DNA of 46,142 nt. Origin: Candidatus Uhrbacteria bacterium. GTDB lineage: Bacteria; Patescibacteriota; Patescibacteriia; UBA9934; GWF2-40-263. Below the pieces are notes generated by a model. It was given only the letters and a program-made list of their open reading frames with translations. It did not search any database and had not been told where the DNA came from. The translations under genes were made by a program, and so were the position numbers. Positions 38,492 to 46,142 of this stretch are shown here, one piece after another. The stretch is from positions 1 to 46,142 of the forward strand of contig JACQWJ010000010.1 in assembly GCA_016209325.1 (NCBI GenBank), read 5' to 3'. The stretch's first letter is position 1. Each line of letters starts with the position of its first letter.

Positions 38492-40045
38492 ATGGTTTCC
38501 CCGCTTCTTATGGCAAGCGTCCTTGCGGGCTTGGTTGTCGGCCTGGCCCTCGGATACCTCATCCGCCAAACCCTTGCCAAACGGTCCGTCCGCAGCGCCG
38601 AAGCGAACGCCGAAAAACTCCTATCCGAGGCGAAGTCAAAACAGCAGGAACTCTTACTCGAAGCCAAAGAAAAATCACTCAAAATCATCGAGGAATCCAA
38701 GCGCGAAGAAACGGCCCGCCAACAGCAAGTACAGGAGGCTCAAAAACGCCTGGAAAAACGCGAAGGCTTGTTTGACCAAAAGCTCATTGAGCTTGAGGAC
38801 AAAAAAACGAAAACCGACGAACGCGCGAAAGTCCTTGAGGACAAGATCAAACAAGTGGAAGAGGCCAAAAAGAAAGTTCTCGAACTCCACGAGCGAGAGA
38901 CATCAAAACTCCAGGAAATCGCGGGGCTCTCCAAGCAGGAAGCCGTCGACCGTCTCCTCCGGCTGATTGAAGACTCGCACCAGGATGCGCTTCTCAGCCG
39001 CATGCGCAAACTCGAGCAGGTGACGGAAGAGGAACTTGAGCGCCAGGCCCGGAAGCTCCTGTCGCTTGCCGTGACCCGCTACGCCTCGTCCCAGGCGATC
39101 GAGACAACAACGACAGCAGTTCCTCTGCCCTCGGACGAAATGAAAGGACGCATCATCGGCAAGGAAGGACGCAACATCAAGGCGATCGAGCTCTTGACCG
39201 GAACCGAAATCATCGTCGACGACACACCCGAGGTCATCACGATCAGCGGGTTCTCGCCTGTGCGCCGCCAGGTGGCCAAGCTCGCGCTCGAGATGCTCAT
39301 CAAGGACGGCCGCATCCATCCGGCGAGAATTGAGGAGTCAGTGAACGAGGCCAAGAAGGCGCTCGCAGCCGACATGAAAAAGAGCGGCGAGGAGGCTCTT
39401 TACGCCCTCGGCATCCCCGTGTCCTCGGTCGACCCGAAACTGGTCTCCATCCTCGGGCGACTCAAGTACCGTACGAGCTACGGCCAGAACGTGCTCCAGC
39501 ACTCGATCGAAGTGGCCCAGGTCGCGGCCGTCATCGCCGAGGAGCTCGGTGCCGACGTGTTCGTGTGCAAAAAGGGCGGCCTGTTCCACGACATCGGCAA
39601 GGCCGTCGACCACGACATGCAGGGTGCCCACCCCGAGATCGGCTACAACATCATGAAGAAGTTCGGCTTCCCCGAGGAGATGTGCTACCAGTCGATCGCC
39701 CACCACGAGGACCGTCCCCGCACGGTCGAGGGCGCGATCGTGAAGGCCGCCGACGCGGTCAGCGGTGCCCGGCCGGGGGCACGAAAGCAGTCCCTCGAGC
39801 AGTTTATCCAGCGCATGAAGGAGCTCGAGCAGACCGCGAACTCCTTTGAAGGCGTCGAGAAGGCCTATGCGATCCAAGCGGGCCGCGAAGTACGCGTCTT
39901 CGTCCAGCCCGAGAAGATCGACGACCTGACTGCCTACCGCCTGGCCAAGGACATCGCCATGAAGATCGAAAGCGAGCTCCAATACCCGGGTGAAGTAAAG
40001 GTCACTCTTATCCGCGAGACACGCGTCACCGAGTACGCGCGGTAA
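38492..40045 (+). CDS. rny: Ribonuclease Y
   Basis: N-terminal TM and coiled coil, KGRIIGKEGRNIKAIELLTGTEIIVDDTPEVITISGF, KGGLFHDIGKAVDHD. Confidence 0.96.
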   Translation: MVSPLLMASVLAGLVVGLALGYLIRQTLAKRSVRSAEANAEKLLSEAKSKQQELLLEAKEKSLKIIEESKREETARQQQVQEAQKRLEKREGLFDQKLIELEDKKTKTDERAKVLEDKIKQVEEAKKKVLELHERETSKLQEIAGLSKQEAVDRLLRLIEDSHQDALLSRMRKLEQVTEEELERQARKLLSLAVTRYASSQAIETTTTAVPLPSDEMKGRIIGKEGRNIKAIELLTGTEIIVDDTPEVITISGFSPVRRQVAKLALEMLIKDGRIHPARIEESVNEAKKALAADMKKSGEEALYALGIPVSSVDPKLVSILGRLKYRTSYGQNVLQHSIEVAQVAAVIAEELGADVFVCKKGGLFHDIGKAVDHDMQGAHPEIGYNIMKKFGFPEEMCYQSIAHHEDRPRTVEGAIVKAADAVSGARPGARKQSLEQFIQRMKELEQTANSFEGVEKAYAIQAGREVRVFVQPEKIDDLTAYRLAKDIAMKIESELQYPGEVKVTLIRETRVTEYAR

Positions 40046-40049
40046 TCTC

Positions 40050-40838
40050 ATGACATTCCTCATCTTCGGCGACGTCATGGGACGCATCGGGCGAGAAGCG
40101 ATGAAACGCTGCGTACCTGAGCTCCGCCATACCCACAAGCCCGACCTCGTGATCGCAAACGCGGAAAATCTGGCACATGGGGCCGGTATTTCAACAAAGA
40201 CGATCGAGGAGATGCGCAACGCGGGCGTGGACGTCTTCACCTCCGGCAACCACGTGTTCGACAATAAGGAGGGCATGACGCTGTTTGGCGATCCAAAAAT
40301 GACGGAACGCATTCTCCGGCCGGACAACTATCCACCTGGAGCTCCTGGGAAGGGATGGACACTCCTCGACGTAAAGGGAATGCCCGTCCTTCTCGTAAAC
40401 CTCATGGGGCGGGTGTTCTTCAAACCGGACTTTGACGACCCGTTCCGGGCCGCCGACCGAATCCTCGCGGAGCACCCAGCGCCGATCGTGCTCGTCGACT
40501 TTCACGCCGAAGCGACGTCGGAAAAAAACACCTTCAGTCTCTACCTCGACGGACGGGTAACGGCCATCTGGGGCACCCACACCCATGTGCCCACGGCCGA
40601 CGAACGGATCCTGCCGAAAGGCACGGCCTATGCCACAGACGTCGGTATGACAGGCGGTATGAACGGATCGATCGGGGTCAAATACGAACCCGTCCGCGAC
40701 ATATTCCTGCACCAGTGTGGTGTCTCATTCGAACCCATCGAAACCGGCCCCTGCGAGGTGAACGCGCTTCTTCTCACAGTGAAAGACGGCCGGGCAGCCA
40801 GGATCGAGCGCATCCGACGCATCGTCGACGTCGCCTGA
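40050..40838 (+). CDS. YmdB-family metallophosphoesterase
   Basis: FGDVMGRIGREAM, NAENLAHGAGIS, GNHVFDNKE, VDFHAEATSEK; adjacent to rny. Confidence 0.92.
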   Translation: MTFLIFGDVMGRIGREAMKRCVPELRHTHKPDLVIANAENLAHGAGISTKTIEEMRNAGVDVFTSGNHVFDNKEGMTLFGDPKMTERILRPDNYPPGAPGKGWTLLDVKGMPVLLVNLMGRVFFKPDFDDPFRAADRILAEHPAPIVLVDFHAEATSEKNTFSLYLDGRVTAIWGTHTHVPTADERILPKGTAYATDVGMTGGMNGSIGVKYEPVRDIFLHQCGVSFEPIETGPCEVNALLLTVKDGRAARIERIRRIVDVA

Positions 40839-40926
40839 CCACCAAACCCGTCTATCCCGTCTATCCCCCTCGACAAATCCCCCAAATTCCGCTACCCTTC
40901 TAGCAGATAAGTTAAATCTGATAGTT

Positions 40927-41211
40927 ATGAACAAAGCAGAACTCGCGACCAGATTGGCCGACCGGCTCAGTGTTTCTAAAAAAATTGCCGAGGATTTCAT
41001 CGCGTTATTCGAGGAAATCGTGACTAAGACGCTCACGGAGGGAGGCGAAGTCACGATTGCCGGCTTCGGCACCTTTTCCGCCAAGGTCCGGGCAGGCCGC
41101 ATGGGCGTGAACCCCCAGAGACCAACCGAGAAAATCCAAATCCCGTCCGTCACCGTCCCGAAGTTCAAGGCCGGCAAGGCCCTGAAAGATGCCCTGAAGG
41201 GGAAGGCGTAA
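40927..41211 (+). CDS. hup: HU family DNA-binding protein
   Basis: MNKAELATRLADRLSVSKKIAEDFI, VTIAGFGTFSAKVRAGRMGVNPQ. Confidence 0.94.
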   Translation: MNKAELATRLADRLSVSKKIAEDFIALFEEIVTKTLTEGGEVTIAGFGTFSAKVRAGRMGVNPQRPTEKIQIPSVTVPKFKAGKALKDALKGKA

Positions 41212-41238
41212 ACCAAAAACGAAAGACCAAATACCCCA

Positions 41239-41273
41239 AACAGGTGGGATCCCAATTCCCGCCTGTTGTTTTT
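41239..41273 (+). terminator. Intrinsic terminator after HU gene
   Basis: AACAGGTGGGATcccAATTCCCGCCTGTT followed by GTTTTTG. Confidence 0.8.
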
Positions 41274-41357
41274 GTCGCTTCATTGACCTTCTCCGTGTTT
41301 TCGGCTTAGATGCGGTCACGTCACGATCGTTCCACAAACAACAAAGGGGGAAATCCG

Positions 41358-42116
41358 ATGGAAGATAAGATCTTTTTTGTCCTTTTTCCAGGGGCCTTCG
41401 GGAACCGGAATGAGACCTTTTTTGAGTTCTGGTTCCGATGCATCCTCGCTTGGATTGCGGGGTGGAAGAATGAACGCGATGTTCAAGTGATACGTGTCGT
41501 CTACCAAGGCACGTCGTTGAAGAACCTCATCCAGGGCGCCTTGCGCCAACTCGATGTCATTCCGGCCGGAGCAACGGTCGTTCCAATCTGCTACAGCCTG
41601 GGAGGAGTATTCATGGAGCTGGTCGCGGAACGGCGACCGGATCTGTTCACCCATCCCATAGGGATTGGAACCAATGGGGTGGGAGCTCCATTGCGGACGA
41701 TCTTCCGAACCATCAAGTCCGTCTGGAAGCGGTTCCTTGTCGGACTTCTGACCGGTCAACTTGTGCTTGACCGGGCGGCAGCCAACAGCTTGTTCTGGTA
41801 CGGACGCGAAACCCCCGGCAACCTGGACGAACTCCTGCGTCACGCGCATCCGCAACCGATGCGGGGAATACTGGGACTCGCACGCACCATGATCTGGGAG
41901 GCTGTCAAAAACATCTTCCGTCGGGAAAAGCGTCTACCGTGGAGCACTTTTGCTTCCGCAACGGTGCTTGTACCTGAAAGGTGCGCGATATCGACCGGCA
42001 CCCGGTTTGCGCCGGGAGTGACGGTCATCACGTGTCCTGGCGGGCATGCCGTGATCTTTTCCTACCGGGAGATCCGACAGCTCATGGAGACCGCCGTTGC
42101 ATGGATCGACTTCTGA
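41358..42116 (+). CDS. Alpha/beta hydrolase-like protein
   Basis: Nucleophile-elbow-like VPICYSLGGVFMELV; late PGGHAVIF His segment; RBS-like aaaggggg upstream. Confidence 0.65.
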   Translation: MEDKIFFVLFPGAFGNRNETFFEFWFRCILAWIAGWKNERDVQVIRVVYQGTSLKNLIQGALRQLDVIPAGATVVPICYSLGGVFMELVAERRPDLFTHPIGIGTNGVGAPLRTIFRTIKSVWKRFLVGLLTGQLVLDRAAANSLFWYGRETPGNLDELLRHAHPQPMRGILGLARTMIWEAVKNIFRREKRLPWSTFASATVLVPERCAISTGTRFAPGVTVITCPGGHAVIFSYREIRQLMETAVAWIDF

Positions 42117-42131
42117 CGATTACTTCCCTCT

Positions 42132-42155
42132 TCCCTTCCTCGGAAGGGATTTTTC
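42132..42155 (+). terminator. Intrinsic terminator after alpha/beta hydrolase gene
   Basis: TCCCTTCC tc GGAAGGGA TTTTTCTTT. Confidence 0.8.
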
Positions 42156-42190
42156 TTTGGAAGAAAAGAACGGCAGGTCATCTGCCGTTC
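42155..42190 (-). terminator. Intrinsic terminator after MFS gene
   Basis: Minus strand: GAACGGCAG atgac CTGCCGTTC TTTTCTT. Confidence 0.75.
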
Positions 42191-42196
42191 AAAGCG

Positions 42197-43378
42197 TTAC
42201 GCGTCCGCCGCGGCGCGCGGACGGAGAAGGTAAAGGACGAGCGCCGCGGCCGCCATGAGGGAGCCGGCGGCGATCCAGACGGCCGCGATCGTTTCGTTCG
42301 TGTCGGGCAGGTCCCGGAGGAACAGCCAGGCAAAGAGCGGCACGAGCGCGAAGCCGACGCGGCCGACCAGGGACTGGAGGGATCCGTACGTGGCCGCGTG
42401 CGTGTTGTCCACCCGGTGGAGCGTGAACGACTCGAGGGCTGGTTCGAAGACGCCGCGCGCGAACTCGTGCAGGCACAGGACCCAGAAGGCCGGATGCCAG
42501 CCGTCTGTCAGCGGAATGGCCGCGAGCGCCGCGCCGGTCAGGCAGAGCGAGGCGGTCACATGCGCACCTTCCCTGCCCGCGGGCAGGCCGACGCGACGGA
42601 CCCACAGGCTCCCCACCGCGCACGCGCCGTACATGAGAATCCACAGGAATCCCAGCCGGAACGTTCCGAACCGGTGCCCGAAGTAGAGGGACCAGAAGAA
42701 GTTGAAGGCGACCACGAGCCCGAACGCCGCGAGGCAGGCGGCAGCCCATTGAAGGGCGCGGCTCCCCGCGAGAAGAGCGAGACTGTTGGTGAGCGCCTGC
42801 CGTTCGGTCAGTCGCGTCTCCGGTTCGCCAACCCCGCCCATACGGTCCTTTGCGATCCGAGATGCAAGGCATCCGCACAGGACGAGGGGCAGCCAGATGG
42901 CTGGAAGCCAGGCCTGGGCGATGAGCGCCCCGGCCACGCCGCCAACCAGCATGCCTCCCGACCGAATGAAGGAAGCGGTGGAAAGAACCCGCGGCAGCGC
43001 ATGCATCCTCCCTTCGCGGACGAGGACCGCCTGCACCCACGCCTGCTGCGCTCCCGACAGGAACGCGAAGCCGACGCCAATCGCGGATTCGCTGAGGAGA
43101 CAGCTCCAGAACCCCTGGGCGCACAGGTAAGAAAGGCTGCCGAGGGCGAAGAACCGAGCGCCCCACACAAGGGACCACGAACGACTCCGCCCGTCCGCGA
43201 GCATCCCGGTCGGGACTTCGGCCGCGATGATCGTGATCCAGAACCCCGCGTTCACGAGCGAGATCTCGCCGAGCGTGAGGCCGAGCGACCGGAGGTATGG
43301 GGCGTAGCAAACCACCGTGGTGCCAATGCCGAAGAAGAGAAGGCTGTTGAACAGGTAGTACGCATGGACTGGTTGCAT
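42197..43378 (-). CDS. MFS transporter
   Basis: ~12 TM, LRSLGLTLGEISLVNAGFWITIIAAEVPTGMLADGRSRSWSLVWG. Confidence 0.88.
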   Translation of the reverse strand: MQPVHAYYLFNSLLFFGIGTTVVCYAPYLRSLGLTLGEISLVNAGFWITIIAAEVPTGMLADGRSRSWSLVWGARFFALGSLSYLCAQGFWSCLLSESAIGVGFAFLSGAQQAWVQAVLVREGRMHALPRVLSTASFIRSGGMLVGGVAGALIAQAWLPAIWLPLVLCGCLASRIAKDRMGGVGEPETRLTERQALTNSLALLAGSRALQWAAACLAAFGLVVAFNFFWSLYFGHRFGTFRLGFLWILMYGACAVGSLWVRRVGLPAGREGAHVTASLCLTGAALAAIPLTDGWHPAFWVLCLHEFARGVFEPALESFTLHRVDNTHAATYGSLQSLVGRVGFALVPLFAWLFLRDLPDTNETIAAVWIAAGSLMAAAALVLYLLRPRAAADA

Positions 43379-43432
43379 GGATGTCCCCCATAAGTTCGGA
43401 ATGGATAGGCCGAACGAAACGCGCAGAAAACG

Positions 43433-43465
43433 AAACGGCCCGGAAACAATTCCCGGGCCGTACAG
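43433..43465 (-). terminator. Intrinsic terminator downstream of 37-aa ORF
   Basis: Minus strand: ACGGCCCGG gaattgttt CCGGGCCGT TTTCGTTTT. Confidence 0.75.
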
Positions 43466-43483
43466 GGGCTGATGACAAAGACT

Positions 43484-43597
43484 TTACATCTTTCGCATCA
43501 GAACCGAACGCTCCGAGAATCGCAAAACGCCCTGGCCGGCGAAGTCGCCGACCTGGAAGAGGTGCGTCATGGCAATCGGATAGCGGTTCGATTTCAT
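43484..43597 (-). CDS. Small 37-aa ORF (MKSNRYPIAMTHLFQVGDFAGQGVLRFSERSVLMRKM)
   Basis: Short ORF lying between promoter-like TTGACA at about 43655 and a strong minus-strand terminator. Confidence 0.5.
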   Translation of the reverse strand: MKSNRYPIAMTHLFQVGDFAGQGVLRFSERSVLMRKM

Positions 43598-43676
43598 ATT
43601 GATTGATGCGATATGTCTTATTTCGAGACTGTCACAAGACACGCTCGTTGTCAATAGATGAGTAAATTTTCCGTCC

Positions 43677-43922
43677 TTACAAATTTTCTTTGATCTGATC
43701 CCACGTAATCCCCGAAATAACCTCAATTTCCTTCAGAAGGTAGTACAGGACGTCTTTCCGCAAATCAGCGTCAACGGATACGGATTTCTGCGTTGCCGGC
43801 CAGACGATCTTTATATGGTCGCCTTTTCCTCCGACGGTATTGATCTGAAACCCGAGGCGGCGAATGGCGTTTAGGAATTTTGGTCGCGACAAGGATCCGG
43901 GCAGTTCGCTACGCGAAGGCAT
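43677..43922 (-). CDS. HicA-like mRNA interferase toxin
   Basis: SRPKFLNAIRRLGFQINTVGGKGDHIKIVWP...VSVDADLRKDVLYYLLKEIEVI. Confidence 0.72.
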   Translation of the reverse strand: MPSRSELPGSLSRPKFLNAIRRLGFQINTVGGKGDHIKIVWPATQKSVSVDADLRKDVLYYLLKEIEVISGITWDQIKENL

Positions 43923-44262
43923 ACTCCCTCTCGCCAACAGCATGAACTCCTGTTTGCCTCTCACCAACACGATGAACTCCTGCTTCTCTTGAGTAAGAAA
44001 AAGGAACTTCAAATGCAGTCAGGATGGCATCTTTTACTTTTTCATCCAACTCTTCCAGTCGCTCTGCCCGTGTAATGATGCTTCCATATCGAAAATCTTG
44101 ACTAATAGCAACAATGGAACCATCTTCTTGTTTCTCATGCCGAAAATGAATCGGCCCGTAAAAACGAAAATAATGATTAAGATCAACAAGCCCTCGTGGA
44201 ACAGCATTGCTCCCCAGAATAAGACGAACGAGTTGATCTTTTGCCTGCTTATAGAAGCTCAT
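43909..44262 (-). CDS. HicB-like antitoxin
   Basis: FRHEKQEDGSIVAISQDFRYGSIITRAERLEELDEKVKDAILTAFEVP; overlaps toxin start. Confidence 0.6.
   Translation of the reverse strand: MSFYKQAKDQLVRLILGSNAVPRGLVDLNHYFRFYGPIHFRHEKQEDGSIVAISQDFRYGSIITRAERLEELDEKVKDAILTAFEVPFSYSREAGVHRVGERQTGVHAVGEREYAFA
43928..43982. repeat. Two-copy 30-bp-period tandem repeat at the antitoxin/toxin junction
   Basis: Minus strand caggagttcatcgtgttggtgagagg / caggagttcatgctgttggcgagagg. Confidence 0.9.
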
Positions 44263-44296
44263 ATTGCCTGAAACGTACTACACAAGGACGAAAAAA

Positions 44297-44911
44297 TCAG
44301 TCGACAAACCGAAACGACGCGAACATCGCGCGCACTTCGGGCAGGAAGTACTGCTGGGTGTAGATGGAATAGGTCTTGCCATTATGCGCGACAAGGATCG
44401 AGCGGAACTCGGTATCGGCGACGCTGCCGCCCGACTCAACTAATCCCCCCACATCGGTGGGATTCACGTACAGGTATGCCTTCTCTCCACTGAAATCGAT
44501 CTCCGCCTCCACCGCCTGATTGCCCCCGCGCGGATCGGAAGCGATGCGGCGGAGCGTCTCAAGCGGCGCCTCTTCGACGCGGATGTGCAAGTACTCGGGA
44601 TCCTGGCCGTCCACGTATGGACGCGTCGCCGGATGAAAGACGACATCGCCCATTCCCGTCTGCGCGTCCGCGCCGCCGTCCTCCGCCTTCCAATCGGACG
44701 GCTGATCGATCGCAAACCCAATGGTCAAGTTGGCATATGCGACAGTTTCCGTCTTCTCGACTTCTGAGGCGAACATCTCTGCCTCTGCCGGTTCGCCAGA
44801 ACCCCCAAAACGGAAACCGCTTTTCCAAACGTATCCGGCCAGCCCGGCCATAATAACCATGTCCAGCACCATGAGATACAGGATCCAATGTTTCGATTTT
44901 TCTGGCATCAT
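44297..44911 (-). CDS. Membrane-anchored hypothetical protein, PsbP-like exported domain possible
   Basis: MMPEKSKHWILYLMVLDMVIMAGLAGYVW TM anchor then soluble domain. Confidence 0.68.
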   Translation of the reverse strand: MMPEKSKHWILYLMVLDMVIMAGLAGYVWKSGFRFGGSGEPAEAEMFASEVEKTETVAYANLTIGFAIDQPSDWKAEDGGADAQTGMGDVVFHPATRPYVDGQDPEYLHIRVEEAPLETLRRIASDPRGGNQAVEAEIDFSGEKAYLYVNPTDVGGLVESGGSVADTEFRSILVAHNGKTYSIYTQQYFLPEVRAMFASFRFVD

Positions 44912-45043
44912 AAAAAGAAGCGGGTTAATTGATCGAAGGATATCACCGCCCGAGACGAAAAGTACAGCCAATACCTCTTGCCTATAGTCTTTCCGCCTTT
45001 TCAGCCCCCTTCAGTCTTCAAAACCAAGCCAAAAAATCTCACC

Positions 45044-45086
45044 AAAAAAAGAAGCACACCCGACGAACGAGAGCCGAGTGGGCTTC
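45044..45086 (-). terminator. Intrinsic terminator downstream of the acidic 288-aa ORF
   Basis: Minus strand: GAAGCCCACTCG...CGGGTGTGCTTC TTTTTTT. Confidence 0.72.
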
Positions 45087-45128
45087 CCTGTTCGATCGGA
45101 TGTGCGACGTAGAAGTGAATGGGGCCGT

Positions 45129-45995
45129 TTAGGCGGCCCTGCGATCCCACGGCACGGGCCATCCCGTCCGTAGGTAACCGAGGTCTACCTCCTCGGAGTC
45201 GGGAAGAACCTCGTCAGGGAGAAGCAGGCGCTCCTCCGCCTCCGCTTCGCGCCGATCGACCCATTCGTCCGGATGACGGATCGTGGACCAGCCGTTCACG
45301 GTGTCCGTCGGGTCCTCCTCGGGCCACAGACGACGAATCTCCTCCCGAAGACCGTTCTCGACGGCCATGATCTGGTCATTCTCCCCCCGATTGCGATCGC
45401 GGCGGAGCAGGCTGTGGACCCCGTATGGCTTGTGGCGTGCCCACTGCGGACCGTGCCAGCCATCGTGGGTGTTGTCGTGGGGATGCTTGGCCTTGCGAGC
45501 AATGAGCTCGGCTACAACCTCAGAGTCGAAGTCGTCCGTCTCGGCGTCGTAGCAGCGTGCCCAGGACTCCCCCTCGTCCCAATCGGTATCCAAGGAATCG
45601 TCCTCGTCGGTCGTCTTCTCCTCCGACGCAACTTCGATTTCCTTGCGCGCCGCGTATTCCTCGGGGGTCTCACCCTCAAGGTCAGCGTACTCGGTGTCGA
45701 GATCGGGGTCGGAGGCCTTCTGACCGGCTCCCTCGTAGTCGTCGAGGAATTCGATCAGATGAGCCTCCTGGTCTTCCGCGTCGAAGTACCTCTCATCGTC
45801 TTCGTCGACGAATCCGATGCCGGCCTCTTCGGGGTAGTCCTCAAGTCGGAGAGATCTCGGCCGAAGCGGGTCATCGCCGGGGACTTCGAGGAAGTCCTCA
45901 ACCTCGGCATCTCCGTACAAACCAACCAGAGAGTCTTGGTGAAGATCGCCCATGAGGAACTTGCCACTATGGCCGGTCTGAACGTATCGCAACAT
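45129..45995 (-). CDS. Hypothetical highly acidic protein
   Basis: 288 aa rich in D/E, terminator downstream on the same strand, inverted repeat about 50 bp upstream of the start. Confidence 0.7.
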   Translation of the reverse strand: MLRYVQTGHSGKFLMGDLHQDSLVGLYGDAEVEDFLEVPGDDPLRPRSLRLEDYPEEAGIGFVDEDDERYFDAEDQEAHLIEFLDDYEGAGQKASDPDLDTEYADLEGETPEEYAARKEIEVASEEKTTDEDDSLDTDWDEGESWARCYDAETDDFDSEVVAELIARKAKHPHDNTHDGWHGPQWARHKPYGVHSLLRRDRNRGENDQIMAVENGLREEIRRLWPEEDPTDTVNGWSTIRHPDEWVDRREAEAEERLLLPDEVLPDSEEVDLGYLRTGWPVPWDRRAA

Positions 45996-46046
45996 GCTTG
46001 TACCTCGTATGCGCGGGTTGATCGAAAGGAAAAAATCCTATTTCTT

Positions 46047-46125
46047 ATACCATCCCCAATTAACCACTAGCTAATTCTGTCCAACCGTGTACACTGGCAG
46101 GGTATGGCATCCATCCTTGTTAAGA
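46047..46125. repeat. Right copy of the 79-bp terminal inverted repeat
   Basis: Exact reverse complement of 1-79. Confidence 0.97.
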
Positions 46126-46142
46126 ATCACGAGACTGTCGAA

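Noticed and set aside
39338-40327. 329-aa minus-strand ORF
   Set aside because: Complement of rny and the YmdB-like gene.
41981-43393. 470-aa plus-strand and 429-aa minus-strand (42189-43478) ORFs over the MFS gene
   Set aside because: Out-of-frame shadows; the 393-aa minus frame encodes a clear multi-TM MFS protein.
45273-46070. 265-aa plus-strand ORF opposite the acidic protein
   Set aside because: Valine/leucine-rich complement of Asp/Glu codons; the minus frame has a proper downstream terminator.
1-46142. CRISPR arrays, tRNA, rRNA
   Set aside because: No regularly spaced repeats, no tRNA-like cloverleaf with a TTC arm and no extended rRNA sequence were seen by eye; a tRNAscan/Infernal run would be decisive.
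1-46142. Linear replicon with terminal inverted repeats
   Set aside because: The repeat starts at the artificial window edge and 17 bp continue past it on the right; essential ribosomal genes point to a chromosome, so a repeat-limited contig end is more likely.

Overview
This window reads as a housekeeping segment of a small bacterial chromosome, probably Candidate Phyla Radiation/Patescibacteria. That placement is inferred from an spc operon with no rpmD/uL30, a shortened AspRS and compact gene order; no database search was run. The core, mostly on the minus strand, is a merged str-S10-spc cluster: rpsL-rpsG-fusA // (inserted divergent pair) // tuf-rpsJ-rplC-D-W-B-rpsS-rplV-rpsC-rplP-rpmC-rpsQ-rplN-X-E-rpsZ-rpsH-rplF-rplR-rpsE-rplO-secY-adk-map. 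It continues into ruvX, recO, asnS, aspS, scpA/B, a D,D-carboxypeptidase and a glycosyltransferase. The other side carries an M50 protease, rpmB, murA, a DCC-family protein, gdhA, DUF1003, trxB/trxA, infB, truB, rny, a YmdB-like phosphoesterase, HU, an alpha/beta hydrolase, an MFS transporter, a HicBA-like toxin-antitoxin pair and hypothetical proteins. I saw no rRNA, tRNA or CRISPR. The items most worth follow-up are: (1) a 130-nt compound palindrome between recO and asnS that looks like a structured RNA with a 6S-like outline; (2) a perfect 79-bp inverted repeat at the two window ends, each copy just upstream of an outward-facing hypothetical gene's start (relative to the repeat); (3) two unlisted small ORFs, a 51-aa membrane peptide coupled to map and a 37-aa peptide with its own promoter-like site and terminator; (4) a dispersed composite palindromic repeat with two full copies and one decayed copy; (5) repeats in inverted orientation flanking truB; (6) a frameshifted, truncated YbaK-like remnant; (7) MurA with Asp at the catalytic Cys position; (8) AspRS without the GAD insertion domain; (9) a 30-bp in-frame tandem duplication at the HicB/HicA junction; (10) a hairpin-rich gap between rpsJ and rplC.
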